30,650 nucleotides of DNA from an uncultured bacterium (GTDB taxonomy: Bacteria > Patescibacteriota > Saccharimonadia > Saccharimonadales > Saccharimonadaceae), in the NCBI GenBank assembly GCA_937922985.1, contig CALAKV010000056.1, forward strand, positions 1 through 30,650. The letters are read 5' to 3'. Below, one piece after another: positions 30,565 to 30,650 of this stretch. Position 1 is the stretch's first letter. Each line of letters opens with the position of its first letter. The notes beneath the pieces were generated by a model that was given only the letters and a program-made list of their open reading frames with translations, was not told where the DNA came from and did not search any database. The translations under genes and the position numbers were made by a program.

Positions 30565-30650
30565 TCTCTCTCCAGTTTATAGCCGACATTGCGGATAGTT
30601 TTAATGCAATCAAGCCCGAATTGTTTGCGTAGATCTTTTATGTAAACATC
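30561..30650 (-). CDS. OmpR/PhoB-family response regulator, C-terminal end (partial)
   Basis: Minus-strand codons entering from the right edge encode VYIKDLRKQFGLDCIKTIRN and then VGYKLERE before TGA. This is the recognition helix and beta-hairpin of a winged-helix OmpR/PhoB output domain (compare LRKKLGxxxIxTVRGxGYxL). The stop overlaps the kinase ATG, giving a regulator-kinase operon. The receiver domain lies outside the window. Confidence 0.9.
   Translation of the reverse strand, partial: DVYIKDLRKQFGLDCIKTIRNVGYKLERE

Noticed and set aside
143..30650. Alternative genetic code (TGA as glycine)
   Set aside because: TGA ends the Zot-like, NnrD-like and response regulator genes at expected places, and no gene contains in-frame TGA.
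143..30650. CRISPR arrays, tRNA genes and insertion sequences
   Set aside because: I saw no regularly spaced repeats, no cloverleaf with a T-loop GGTTCGAATC-type signature in a proper context, and no transposase.

Overview
The window reads as an AT-rich, compact chromosome segment of a Patescibacteria/CPR bacterium, most likely a Saccharibacteria (TM7) member. This rests on small dense genes, a monoderm-type division and wall set (FtsEX followed by a coiled-coil CHAP hydrolase; an rsmH-ftsL-ftsI-mraY-ftsW-murG-ftsQ cluster without mraZ), standard stop codons (TGA is a stop, so not the Gracilibacteria/Absconditabacteria code), and many promoters placed so close to the start codon that transcripts should be leaderless. 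The taxonomic call is inference from gene content and style.

Layout. 1-121 is the end of a TrmH/SpoU RNA methyltransferase. 143-700 is a CYTH protein. 787-3765 is ftsE-ftsX-CHAP hydrolase, closed by a strong terminator. 3766-4386 is a small island with one unknown 80-aa gene behind a promoter embedded in inverted repeats. 4564-6159 is a CtpA protease plus a stand-alone receiver protein. 6225-7716 (minus strand) is a THUMP-type RNA methylase and ribosomal protein bL27. 7882-10536 is a KwaB-like (DUF4868) protein coupled to a Pif1-like helicase. 10863-11168 is a lysine-rich membrane protein. 11169-11650 is non-coding, with DnaA-box-like repeats and a predicted structured leader for the division cluster. 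11651-19519 is the dcw cluster, with a 21-codon ORF and a terminator between rsmH and ftsL.

19947-25755 is the most striking part: a roughly 5.4-kb filamentous-phage (inovirus-like) prophage. In order it carries a 77-aa gene, a pVIII-like coat protein, two more single-TM mini-proteins, a pIII-like adhesin with a signal peptide, a Gly/Asn linker and a C-terminal anchor, a three-TM pVI-like protein, a pI/Zot ATPase, an 88-aa protein, an HUH rolling-circle replication initiator, and a DUF2726 nuclease-like membrane protein. A diverged second copy of the 77-aa gene, with its promoter and 3' hairpins, sits at the right end, giving roughly 390-bp direct terminal repeats about 5412 bp apart. No integrase and no secretin (pIV) are present. 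Both fit a phage of a host without an outer membrane that integrates through host Xer proteins or homologous recombination. The host-wide heptamer TTCGAAA is absent from the prophage, which marks it as foreign.

25761-29152 (minus strand) is smpB-exodeoxyribonuclease III-a diverged NnrD-like protein, then a DUF3048 membrane protein. 29242-30650 (minus strand) is a sensor kinase with the end of its OmpR-type response regulator.

Working together, FtsEX and the CHAP hydrolase should cut septal peptidoglycan while MraY/MurG/FtsW/FtsI/FtsL/FtsQ build it. The prophage supplies a complete-looking set for rolling-circle replication, coat assembly and ATP-driven extrusion through a single membrane.
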